Positions 51,147 through 58,939 of a stretch of 64,000 nucleotides of DNA are shown here, one piece after another; position 1 is the first letter of the stretch, and the number at the start of each line of letters is the position of its first letter. The stretch spans positions 170,514 through 234,513 of the forward strand of contig NZ_SUGA01000003.1 in assembly GCF_004963255.1 (NCBI RefSeq), given 5' to 3'. A program made the translations under genes and the position numbers. Source of the stretch: Mesorhizobium sp. (GTDB lineage: Bacteria > Pseudomonadota > Alphaproteobacteria > Rhizobiales > Rhizobiaceae). The notes beneath the pieces are model-generated. The model made no database searches. It worked only from the letters and a program-made list of their open reading frames with translations, and had not been told where the DNA came from.

Positions 51147-52181
51147 ATGAAAAGACATCTGACCGTGGCCTCGCTACTTGCCGGCGCCGCCTTGCTCGCC
51201 TCGGTAGGCGCCTCGGCCGCCGCCGGCAAATACACGATCGGCATTTCCAACACCGTGCAGGGCAATGGCTGGCGCGAGGAAATGATCTGCGCGATGAAGG
51301 CGCAGGCGCTCGCTTCCGGTGAAGTGGCGAAGCTCAACATCGCCCACCGGAACACCGACGCCGCCGGCCAGCTCGAAGACATCCGCAACCTGATCAGCGC
51401 CAAGGTCGATGCCATCGTCGTCAACCCGGCCGATCCGGCCGGCATCAAGGCAGGCCTCGAGGAAGCCACCAAGGCCGGCATCGTCGTCGTCGCCGTCGAC
51501 CAGGCGGTGACCGAACCGTCCGCCTACATCATCTCCAACAACCAGGAGCAGTATGCCTATTTGGGGGCCAAGTGGCTGTTCCAGCAGATGGGCGGCAAGG
51601 GCGAGGTGTTCTATATGCGGGGCGCCGCCGGCGCTTCGGCCGACAGCGATCGCGACAAAGGCTTCAAGAAGGCGCTCGCCGAATTCCCCGACGTGAAGGT
51701 CGCGCAGGAAGTCTTTACCGGCTGGCAGCAGGATCAGGCGAAGCAGCAAATCCTGTCCTTCCTCGCCACCGGCACGCCGATCAACGGCATCTGGACCTCC
51801 GGCATCGACAACGTCATCGTCGACGCGCTGGTCGAGCAGCAGGCGCCGATGGTGCCGGTCGTGGGCGCTGACAATGCCGGCTTCGTCGGCCAGTTGAGCT
51901 CGGTCAAGGGCCTGGTGGGCGCGGCCGTCACCAATCCCGGCTCGATCGGCGGGGCCGGCGTGACGCTGGCGCTGCAGATCCTCGACGGCAAGAAGCCGGC
52001 GCAGCAGACCGTGCTGGTCGAGCCGCAGCTTTGGGAAAACGCCACCGAGGAAGGCAAGGCCAAGCTGAAGAGCGTCGTCGACCCCTCGCTCAGCCCCGAA
52101 TGGCCGGTCTCGATCTCGATCCCGGACTGGACGACCTACACCAAGGACCAGATCGTGGCCTGCAAGGGCCCGGGCGAATAA
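51147..52181 (+). CDS. Sugar ABC transporter periplasmic binding protein (RbsB type)
   Basis: A 344-aa CUT2 binding protein. The signal peptide is KRHLTVASLLAGAALLASVGA, cleaved near ASAAA. The mature start KYTIGISNTVQGNGWREEM and AKVDAIVVNPADPAGIKAGLEEA match the RbsB/peripla_BP_4 family. GGAGGAG lies before the ATG at 51147. A two-domain ATPase and two permeases follow after a 200-bp gap that holds a stem-loop and the two-hairpin repeat. Confidence 0.91.
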   Translation: MKRHLTVASLLAGAALLASVGASAAAGKYTIGISNTVQGNGWREEMICAMKAQALASGEVAKLNIAHRNTDAAGQLEDIRNLISAKVDAIVVNPADPAGIKAGLEEATKAGIVVVAVDQAVTEPSAYIISNNQEQYAYLGAKWLFQQMGGKGEVFYMRGAAGASADSDRDKGFKKALAEFPDVKVAQEVFTGWQQDQAKQQILSFLATGTPINGIWTSGIDNVIVDALVEQQAPMVPVVGADNAGFVGQLSSVKGLVGAAVTNPGSIGGAGVTLALQILDGKKPAQQTVLVEPQLWENATEEGKAKLKSVVDPSLSPEWPVSISIPDWTTYTKDQIVACKGPGE

Positions 52182-52204
52182 GGGCCTGATCCGAACGCAA
52201 GCGC

Positions 52205-52232
52205 AGGGCGCCGGACCAAGGTCTGGCGTCCT
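52205..52232 (+). terminator. Long stem-loop after the RbsB-type gene
   Basis: AGGGCGCCGGACC (52205-52217) pairs with GGTCTGGCGTCCT (52220-52232) over 13 positions including two G-U pairs. The predicted loop is tight (2 nt), so the top pair is probably open. It precedes the repeat element and the ATPase gene. Confidence 0.5.
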
Positions 52233-52265
52233 TGCCATTTGATTTGGCACGCATAGTTTGAGCCT

Positions 52266-52370
52266 TCGAGCAATTCCAGGAAAAGTGTGAGCGGTTTTCC
52301 GTCCGGAATTGCGTAAAAACAAAAGGATAGAGCGGTTCGCCGTTTCCGTGAAACGGTGAAACGCTCCAGA
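52266..52370. repeat. Two-hairpin intergenic repeat of the rhizobial type
   Basis: Hairpin 1: GCAATTCC (52270-52277) pairs with GGAATTGC (52305-52312), with inner GGAAAA/TTTTCC arms. Hairpin 2: 52331-52346 pairs with 52350-52365 (14 of 16 pairs, loop CGT). The sequence matches a repeat I know to be very common between genes in Mesorhizobium. It lies inside an operon, directly before the TTG start of the ATPase gene. Confidence 0.75.
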
Positions 52371-52381
52371 TCGAGAACGCT

Positions 52382-53926
52382 TTGACCACCAGCCCTCTCC
52401 TCGACGCCACCAGCGTGGCTAAGAATTACGGCGCGGTTGCCGCGCTGCGCAACGCTTCGCTGTCCGTGCTGCCGGGTGAAGTGCATGCGCTGATGGGCGC
52501 CAACGGCGCCGGCAAGTCGACGCTGGTGAAGATCCTGACCGGAGCGATCAAGGCGGATGCCGGGCGCATCCTGATCCGCGGCCAGCAGTTGGATGTCCGC
52601 TCCCCCGCCGCCGCCCGCCGCGCCGGCCTGCTGCCGGTGTACCAGGAACCTTCGCTGATCCCCGATCTCGACGTGCTCTCCAATCTCAGGCTCACCGGCA
52701 CGCCGGTCGAACCCTTCCGCGCCTGGGTGCGCGAGCTCGGCATTCCCGACCTCGACATCCGCGAGACGGCCCGCCATATCCCTCTGGCCATCCTGCGCGT
52801 GCTCGACCTCGCGCGCGCTCTCGCCGTCGAGCCCGATGTGCTGCTGCTCGACGAGATGACCGCGGCGCTGCCGGCGAACCTCGCCGAAAAAGTGCTGGAA
52901 GTCGTGCGCCGCCAGGGTGACGCCGGCCGCTCGGTCATCTTCATCTCGCACCGTTTCGTCGAGATCTCCGCGCTCTGCGACCGCGCCACCGTGCTGCGCG
53001 ACGGCGCCACCGTCGGCGTCGTCGACATCGAGCCGGGCGTCGAGGAAAGAATAGTCGAGATGATGCTCGGCACCCGCATCGAGAAGACACGCATCGCCGC
53101 GCGCGCGCCGAATGAGGTGGCGGTTGCGGCCGGCGGCCGTCCGCGCCTGTCCGTCCGCAACCTGCAGCTCGGCACCAAGCTCAACGACGTCTCCTTCGAT
53201 CTCGCCAATGGCGAGGTCGTCGGCGTCTTCGCGCTCGAAGGCCAGGGCCAGGACGAGCTCTTCGCAGCGCTTGCCGGCTCGATCCGCCCGACCGGCGGCA
53301 CGATCGACGTCGACGGCGCGCCGGTGAAATTCTCGCATCCGAGCGACGCCATCCAGGCCGGCATCGCCTATGTGCCGGGCGACCGCACCGAGGCCTTGGC
53401 CATGCAGCGTTCGGTGCGTGAGAACATCGCGCTGCCCTTCAGCGCCGGGCTGCGCAAATGGGGGCCGATCCGCATGCGCCGTGAGCAGGTGGTGGTTTCC
53501 GGCGCCATCGGCAGATTGCAGATTGATACCCGCGCCCAGGGCGAGGTGCAACGCCTTTCCGGCGGCAACCAGCAGAAGGTGACCATCGCCCGCTGGATCG
53601 CCGCCAACGCCCGCACCATTCTCTGCTTCGACCCGACGCGCGGCATCGATGTCGGCACCAAGCAGGAAATCTACAAGCTGTTGCGTGAGCTCGCCGGCCA
53701 AGGCAAGTCGGTATTGTTCTACACCTCCGAAATGGAAGAGGTGCAGCGCGTCTGCGACCGTGTCATCGTCATCTTCGGCGGCCGCGTCGTCGACACTTTC
53801 CCGGTGGAAGAAGCCGACGAGCCGGCGCTGATGCGTGCCGCCTACGGCCTGCCGCGCGGCGCCAAGGCCGATGTCGGCATCCTTGCCGAAGTCAGGCCCG
53901 CCTCCGATGCGGAGGCCGCGTCATGA
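52382..53926 (+). CDS. Sugar ABC transporter ATPase, two-domain (RbsA type)
   Basis: A 514-aa tandem ATPase of the CUT2 class. Domain 1 has Walker A MGANGAGKST (near residue 37), Q-loop VYQEPSLIPDL and Walker B VLLLDEMTAALP. Its signature region reads IPLAILRVLDLARAL instead of LSGGQ, so domain 1 may be degenerate. Domain 2 has a Walker A region lacking GxxGxGKS (FALEGQGQDELFAAL) but an intact LSGGNQQKVTIARWI and FDPTRGIDVGTK, the usual pattern in RbsA. The start is TTG, at the end of the intergenic repeat, with a weak ribosome site. Confidence 0.9.
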   Translation: MTTSPLLDATSVAKNYGAVAALRNASLSVLPGEVHALMGANGAGKSTLVKILTGAIKADAGRILIRGQQLDVRSPAAARRAGLLPVYQEPSLIPDLDVLSNLRLTGTPVEPFRAWVRELGIPDLDIRETARHIPLAILRVLDLARALAVEPDVLLLDEMTAALPANLAEKVLEVVRRQGDAGRSVIFISHRFVEISALCDRATVLRDGATVGVVDIEPGVEERIVEMMLGTRIEKTRIAARAPNEVAVAAGGRPRLSVRNLQLGTKLNDVSFDLANGEVVGVFALEGQGQDELFAALAGSIRPTGGTIDVDGAPVKFSHPSDAIQAGIAYVPGDRTEALAMQRSVRENIALPFSAGLRKWGPIRMRREQVVVSGAIGRLQIDTRAQGEVQRLSGGNQQKVTIARWIAANARTILCFDPTRGIDVGTKQEIYKLLRELAGQGKSVLFYTSEMEEVQRVCDRVIVIFGGRVVDTFPVEEADEPALMRAAYGLPRGAKADVGILAEVRPASDAEAAS

Positions 53927-54909
53927 GCCGCTTCATCCGCAACCAGGGCTGGGTCGCCGGCTTGTTCGCCCTGCTGATCTTTCTCTTCGTCATCACCAAG
54001 CTGATCCAGCCGGGCTATGGCAGCGGCGACTTCGGCTCGCTGGCGCGGGCAGTCCTGCCTTACGCCTTCGCGGTCGCCGCGCAGACCGTCGTCGTCATCG
54101 CCGGCGGCATCGACCTGTCGGTCGCCGCCATGATGGCGCTGACCAGCGTCACCGCCGCTTCGATGATGAACGGCGCCACCGAGGAATATGCGCTCTTCGT
54201 CGTGCCCTTCGTGCTGGCCATGGGGCTGGTGCTCGGCGCGCTGAACGGTGTCCTGATCGTCGTGACCCGGGTGCCCGACATCGTTGTCACCCTGGCCATG
54301 CTGTTCGTGCTGCAGGGCGCGGCGCTCCTCGTGCTCGGCGCTCCCGGAGGCGCAGCCGCCGAATGGCTTAAGGCGAGCGTCATCGGCACGGTGCCGGTCC
54401 CCGGCCTGCCGGACTGGGCCGATGCCTGGGTACCGAAGGCGCTGGTGCTGCTCGTCGTATGCCTCTGCGTCGTGTGGATTCCGCTCAGGCGCTCACGCCT
54501 CGGCCTCTCCATCTACGCCATCGGCAGCAACGAGCTCGCCGCCTTCCGCAGCGGCGTGCCGGTGGCCCGCACCAGGATCATCGCCTACGCGCTCTCCGGC
54601 CTGTTCGCGGCGCTCGGCGGCCTGTCGCTGACCATCAGCACCGGCATTGGCGCGCCCATCCCCGGGCCTTACCTGCTCGCCAGCGTCGCCGCCGTGGTGC
54701 TGGGCGGCGTCGCGCTCGGTGGCGGCAAAGGGGGCCTGCTCGGGCCGATTATCGCCGTCTTCGTGCTGAGGCTGGTGCGCACGGACCTGACGCTTCAGGC
54801 CATCGATCCGAATGTCACCGCGATCATCGAAGGCGCAATCATGGTCGCGGTCGTGATGTTCGGCGCCTTCATCACCATGCGGAGCCGCCCGGCAGGAGCA
54901 ACGCCATGA
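53923..54909 (+). CDS. Sugar ABC transporter permease (RbsC type), first of two
   Basis: A 328-aa CUT2 permease. It contains VVVIAGGIDLSVAAMMALTS near residue 65, LNGVLIVVTRVPDIVVTLAM near residue 110, SRLGLSIYAIGSNELAAFRSG and VLGGVALGGGKGG. ATGA overlaps join it to the ATPase and to the second permease. With the second permease it may form a heterodimeric channel. Confidence 0.92.
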   Translation: MSRFIRNQGWVAGLFALLIFLFVITKLIQPGYGSGDFGSLARAVLPYAFAVAAQTVVVIAGGIDLSVAAMMALTSVTAASMMNGATEEYALFVVPFVLAMGLVLGALNGVLIVVTRVPDIVVTLAMLFVLQGAALLVLGAPGGAAAEWLKASVIGTVPVPGLPDWADAWVPKALVLLVVCLCVVWIPLRRSRLGLSIYAIGSNELAAFRSGVPVARTRIIAYALSGLFAALGGLSLTISTGIGAPIPGPYLLASVAAVVLGGVALGGGKGGLLGPIIAVFVLRLVRTDLTLQAIDPNVTAIIEGAIMVAVVMFGAFITMRSRPAGATP

Positions 54910-55892
54910 CCGACATCGCGACCATGCCCCGGCCCGTTTCGTTCGGCCGCCGCCTGAAGCGCTTCATGGCGGACCGGCCGCTGATCCCGCTGATCATCCT
55001 TTTGATCGTTCTCGTGGTGATCCTGCAGATCCTGCGTCCCGGCATCGTCAACGAGCGCTGGCTCGCCAACACGGCGAAGTTCGCCATTCCGCTGGCGATC
55101 CTCGCCGGCTGCCAGACCATGACCATGCTGACCGGCGGCATCGACCTTTCCGTCGGCACCGTGGCGACGATGAGCGCCTTCATCATGGCCACCCAGATCG
55201 TCAACCAGGATCCGACGGTGGCTTTCCTGCTCGCCATGCTGCCCGCCGTGCTGATCGGCCTCGTCAACGGCATCGGCGTCGGCGTGTTCCGGGTGCATCC
55301 GCTGATCATGACGCTCGGCACCAGCCTGATCGGCACCGGCTTCCTGCAGGTCTACCAGCGCACAGTGATCGCATCCGGCGCCAAGATCCCGGATTTCCTC
55401 AACTGGCTGGGCACCGGCGTCACCTACGGTTTTCCCAACGCGCTTCTCCTGTTCGTGCCGGTGGCGGTGCTGATTGTCTTAATGCTGAACCGCACCGGCT
55501 TCGGCCGCCTGCTCTACGCCGTAGGCGACAATGAACGCGCCGCAAGGCTGTCCGGCGTCCGCTACTGGCAGGTGATCACGGCGCTCTACATCCTCTCAAG
55601 CCTGCTCGCCGGCATCACCGGCCTGCTCTATATCGGCCTGATCAAGGCGCCCTCGCTGTCGCTCGCCGAGCCGCTGGTGCTGCCTTCGGTGGCCGCCGCG
55701 GTCATCGGCGGCACCTCGATCTTCGGCGGCCGCGGCGGCTACACGGGCACCATCATCGGCGCGCTCATCCTGACCGTGCTGACGACGCTGCTCACCATCC
55801 TGCAGATGCCCGAAGGCGGCCGCCGCATCCTGTTCGGCTTCATCGTGCTGTTCGTGACGGCAGCCTATCTGCGGATTATCGAGGACCGGTAG
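54906..55892 (+). CDS. Sugar ABC transporter permease (RbsC type), second of two
   Basis: A 328-aa CUT2 permease, similar in architecture to the preceding one: TMLTGGIDLSVGTVATMSAF, NGIGVGVFRVHPLIMTLGTS, TGFGRLLYAVGDNERAARLSG and VIGGTSIFGGRGGY. The 40-residue N-terminus is charged. The start is set by the ATGA overlap with its partner. It ends the operon, 24 bp from the convergent nasA stop. Confidence 0.92.
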   Translation: MTDIATMPRPVSFGRRLKRFMADRPLIPLIILLIVLVVILQILRPGIVNERWLANTAKFAIPLAILAGCQTMTMLTGGIDLSVGTVATMSAFIMATQIVNQDPTVAFLLAMLPAVLIGLVNGIGVGVFRVHPLIMTLGTSLIGTGFLQVYQRTVIASGAKIPDFLNWLGTGVTYGFPNALLLFVPVAVLIVLMLNRTGFGRLLYAVGDNERAARLSGVRYWQVITALYILSSLLAGITGLLYIGLIKAPSLSLAEPLVLPSVAAAVIGGTSIFGGRGGYTGTIIGALILTVLTTLLTILQMPEGGRRILFGFIVLFVTAAYLRIIEDR

Positions 55893-55916
55893 AACCGGTC
55901 GAACGGCAGGCACAGC

Positions 55917-58586
55917 TCACTCCGCCGCTTGCACGTGCCGGCCGTCGATGATCGCCCTGATCTCGGAGCGGCAGGAGCCGCAATTGGTGCCCGCGCGCAA
56001 CGTCGCGCCGATGGCCTCAAGGCTGTCGCATCCCGAAGCAACCGCCGACGCGATTTGGTTGACGCCGACATGGAAGCACGCGCACACGACCCGCCCGATC
56101 GCAGGCATAGGTACGGGCGAGCGGCCGGACAGAAGCGCGCGGCGGTCGGCCGTCGACAACGGCTGGCGCGTGGCGAGCAGCGACACCAGCCAGTCGCGCG
56201 TCGGCAACTGGTCCGGGCCGGCGACCAGCAGGGCTTCCGCCATGGCGCCCCCATCGTCGATGGCTGCTGCGCGATAAGAGAGCCCGCGGCGATCAGTGTA
56301 TTCCAGAAGCTGATCCTGCCGCTGGGCAGCGAGCAGCTTGCTCGCCAGGAGAATGCCCTGATCCGGCGGCTCGGTTCCGGTCAGTTCGTAGACCCAGCCG
56401 CCCGCGACCGCTTGCCGGCTCCAGTGAACGAAACCCGTCGGCCGCAGATCACGGCGTGTGATGAGCACTCCGGCCCAGCCGGTCTCTTCCCGCACGATCC
56501 TGACCGGGACATGCTTGAGCTCCGGTTGGCCGGAATGCGGATCGGTGACCGGCGAGGACAGCAGACCGGCGGCGGCCCTGGCCGCAAACTGCCCGCTCCA
56601 ATGCATGGGCAGGAAAGCATGGCCGCCCCGCTGCGCGTTCGAAACCCGCACTCTCGCCCGAACGAAGCCGAAGCGGGTTGAAAGATGAGCGAGGTCGCCA
56701 TCCTTGAGGTGTCGCGCGGCCGCATCCGCCGGATGGAGATCGACCGCCGGCTCCGGCACGTTAGCCATCAAACGCGGCACATTCCCGGTGCGAGTCATCG
56801 TGTGCCACTGGTCGCGCAGCCGGCCGGTGTTCAGGGCAAGCGGATAATCGGCATCGACGTTGAAGGCGGTTGCCTCCTGCCGCACCGCCACGAAGCGCGC
56901 GCGCCCGTCGGGCGTCGGGAAACGGCCGTCGCCGAACAATCTCGTCTCGCGCTCGTGCCGGTTCGAAGCGGGCCAGTGGCGTGGTGCGAAGGCATCGTAA
57001 TCCGTGTCGCTAAGGCCGGTCAGCCCGCCAAGATCGAACAGCCGCGCGCCGCTATTCTCGAAAGCAGACAGCGCGGCGTGCTCGCGGAATATCTCTGCCG
57101 GTGTCTTGTAGGCGAAGGCGTCGCCCAAGCCCATGCGGGCGGCGACATCGCAGACGATGCGCCAGTCGGCTCTCGCCTCGCCCGACGGCGGCAGGAACGG
57201 TCGCAGGCGCGAGATACGCCGTTCCGAATTGGTGACCGTGCCGTCCTTCTCGCCCCAGGCGGCGGCCGGCAGCAGCACGTCGGCATAGCGCGTGGTGTCG
57301 GTGCGGGTGACATCCGAGACCACGACGAAATCGCATTTGGACAGAGCGGCTCGCACGCGCGTAGCGTCCGGCATGGAGACCGCGGGATTGGTGCCCATCA
57401 CCCACAGCGCCTTGATGCGGCCGTCGGCGACCGCCTGGAACAGGTCCACGGCTTTCAGGCCGCCGCGCCGCGCGATGTCGGGCGCCCTCCAGAAGCGGGA
57501 CACGCGGTCGATGTTGGCCTCGTCCGCAAAGTCCATATGCGCGGCAAGCTGGTTGGCCAGGCCACCCACCTCGCGGCCGCCCATCGCGTTCGGCTGCCCG
57601 GTGACCGAGAACGGCCCCGTGCCGGGCTTGCCGATGCGGCCGGTGGCGAGATGGCAGTTGATGATGGCGTTGACCTTGTCGGTTCCATGCGCCGATTGGT
57701 TCACACCCTGGCTGTAGACGGTAACCGTATGGTCGGTCTCGGCGAAGAGATCATAGAAGGCTTGGACGTCGGCGGCCGACAATCCGCAGCCTTTCGCGAC
57801 ACGCGCGATCGACGGCGCATCGGCGCCGGCCAGGGCGGCCGCGGCGTCGAAGCCCGAGGTGCTGTCGCGGATGAAATCGGCATCGATCTTTCCGCTCTGG
57901 ACGAGATGCGCGAGCAGCCCGTTGAACAACAGCACGTCCGTGCCTGGATCGAGCGCCAGATGCAGGTCGCACTCGTCAGCGGTCGCGGTGCGGCGGGGGT
58001 CGATGACGACGATTTTCGTTCCACGCTCCCGGCGCGCCGCAAGCATGCGCTGGTAGAGCACGGGATGGCACCATGCGGTGTTGGAGCCGGTGAGCACGAT
58101 GAGATCGGCGCACTCGAAATCCTCATAGATGCCCGGAACGATGTCCTCACCAAAGGCGCGGCGGTGGCCGGCGACGGACGACGCCATGCAGAGCCGTGAA
58201 TTGGTGTCGATATTGGCCGAGCCGACAAAACCCTTCATCAGCTTGTTGGCGACGTAATAGTCCTCGGTGAGCAACTGGCCGGAGACGTAGAAGGCGACCG
58301 AGTCCGGTCCATGCTCGGCGATGGCTCGCGAGAATTTTTCGGCCACGAGGTCGAGCGCTTCGTCCCAGTTCGCTGGCTTGCCGAGAATTTCCGGCCGCAG
58401 CAAACGGCCTTCGAGGCCGAGCGTCTCGGCAAGGGCGGAACCCTTCGAGCACAGGCGGCCGAAATTGGCCGGATGGTCGGGATCGCCGCGGACGGCTGTC
58501 GTGCCGTCCGCGGCGACCTTGGCCAGCACGCCGCAGCCCACCCCGCAATAGGGGCAGGTGGTCCTCACCTCGCGCGCTTCCTCCAT
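55917..58586 (-). CDS. nasA: Assimilatory nitrate reductase, catalytic (Mo-bis-MGD) subunit
   Basis: An 889-aa cytoplasmic nitrate reductase. The N-terminal [4Fe-4S] site is CPYCGVGCG-x-LAKV, continuing to GRLCSKGSALAE. Molybdopterin guanine-dinucleotide binding regions follow (for example GSNTAWCHPVLYQRM, GTGPFSVTGQPNAMGGREVGG). The C-terminus carries a BFD-like [2Fe-2S] domain with CACFHVGVNQIASAV and GTNCGSCRSEI. The nitrate-to-nitrite step precedes NirBD, whose genes lie directly upstream. The gap to nirD is only 3 bp. No cysG or separate electron-donor gene follows in the window. Confidence 0.95.
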   Translation of the reverse strand: MEEAREVRTTCPYCGVGCGVLAKVAADGTTAVRGDPDHPANFGRLCSKGSALAETLGLEGRLLRPEILGKPANWDEALDLVAEKFSRAIAEHGPDSVAFYVSGQLLTEDYYVANKLMKGFVGSANIDTNSRLCMASSVAGHRRAFGEDIVPGIYEDFECADLIVLTGSNTAWCHPVLYQRMLAARRERGTKIVVIDPRRTATADECDLHLALDPGTDVLLFNGLLAHLVQSGKIDADFIRDSTSGFDAAAALAGADAPSIARVAKGCGLSAADVQAFYDLFAETDHTVTVYSQGVNQSAHGTDKVNAIINCHLATGRIGKPGTGPFSVTGQPNAMGGREVGGLANQLAAHMDFADEANIDRVSRFWRAPDIARRGGLKAVDLFQAVADGRIKALWVMGTNPAVSMPDATRVRAALSKCDFVVVSDVTRTDTTRYADVLLPAAAWGEKDGTVTNSERRISRLRPFLPPSGEARADWRIVCDVAARMGLGDAFAYKTPAEIFREHAALSAFENSGARLFDLGGLTGLSDTDYDAFAPRHWPASNRHERETRLFGDGRFPTPDGRARFVAVRQEATAFNVDADYPLALNTGRLRDQWHTMTRTGNVPRLMANVPEPAVDLHPADAAARHLKDGDLAHLSTRFGFVRARVRVSNAQRGGHAFLPMHWSGQFAARAAAGLLSSPVTDPHSGQPELKHVPVRIVREETGWAGVLITRRDLRPTGFVHWSRQAVAGGWVYELTGTEPPDQGILLASKLLAAQRQDQLLEYTDRRGLSYRAAAIDDGGAMAEALLVAGPDQLPTRDWLVSLLATRQPLSTADRRALLSGRSPVPMPAIGRVVCACFHVGVNQIASAVASGCDSLEAIGATLRAGTNCGSCRSEIRAIIDGRHVQAAE

Positions 58587-58589
58587 GCC

Positions 58590-58919
58590 TCAGGCCGCTT
58601 TCGAGGCCAGCGCCTCGAGCGCGATGAACAGCCGTCCGCCCTCGACCTTGACCGGGATCGTTCGTACCGCGCCCTCGTCGGCGCCGAGCGCCTTGCCCGT
58701 CTCCAGCGAGATCACCCAATTGTGCAGCGGGCAGGTCACCGCCGCGCCATGGACGATGCCTTGGCTGAGCGGCCCGCCCTTGTGCGGGCAATGGTCGTCG
58801 ATGGCGAAGACCTGGTCGTCCGCCGTGCGGAAGATCGCGATCTTGCCCTGCGGCGTTGCCACGCAGCGCGCCCCGCGCGGTGGAATATCCGCGATGGTGC
58901 CGATGGCGATCCAGTTCAT
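58590..58919 (-). CDS. nirD: Nitrite reductase small subunit NirD (Rieske-type)
   Basis: A 109-aa NirD protein with the Rieske-fold pair CPHKGGPLSQG and CPLHNWVISLETG. Both Cys-His pairs are present, so a [2Fe-2S] cluster is expected. The protein starts MNWIAIGTIADIP, which matches the usual NirD N-terminus. A GTG at 58943 with GGAGG upstream overlaps the nirB stop and is an alternative start. It assists NirB. Confidence 0.93.
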   Translation of the reverse strand: MNWIAIGTIADIPPRGARCVATPQGKIAIFRTADDQVFAIDDHCPHKGGPLSQGIVHGAAVTCPLHNWVISLETGKALGADEGAVRTIPVKVEGGRLFIALEALASKAA

Positions 58920-58939
58920 GCCGTCTCTTTCCTGCCGAC

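Noticed and set aside
56685..58199. 504-codon frame on the plus strand
   Set aside because: Antisense of nasA; the composition is typical of a shadow frame.
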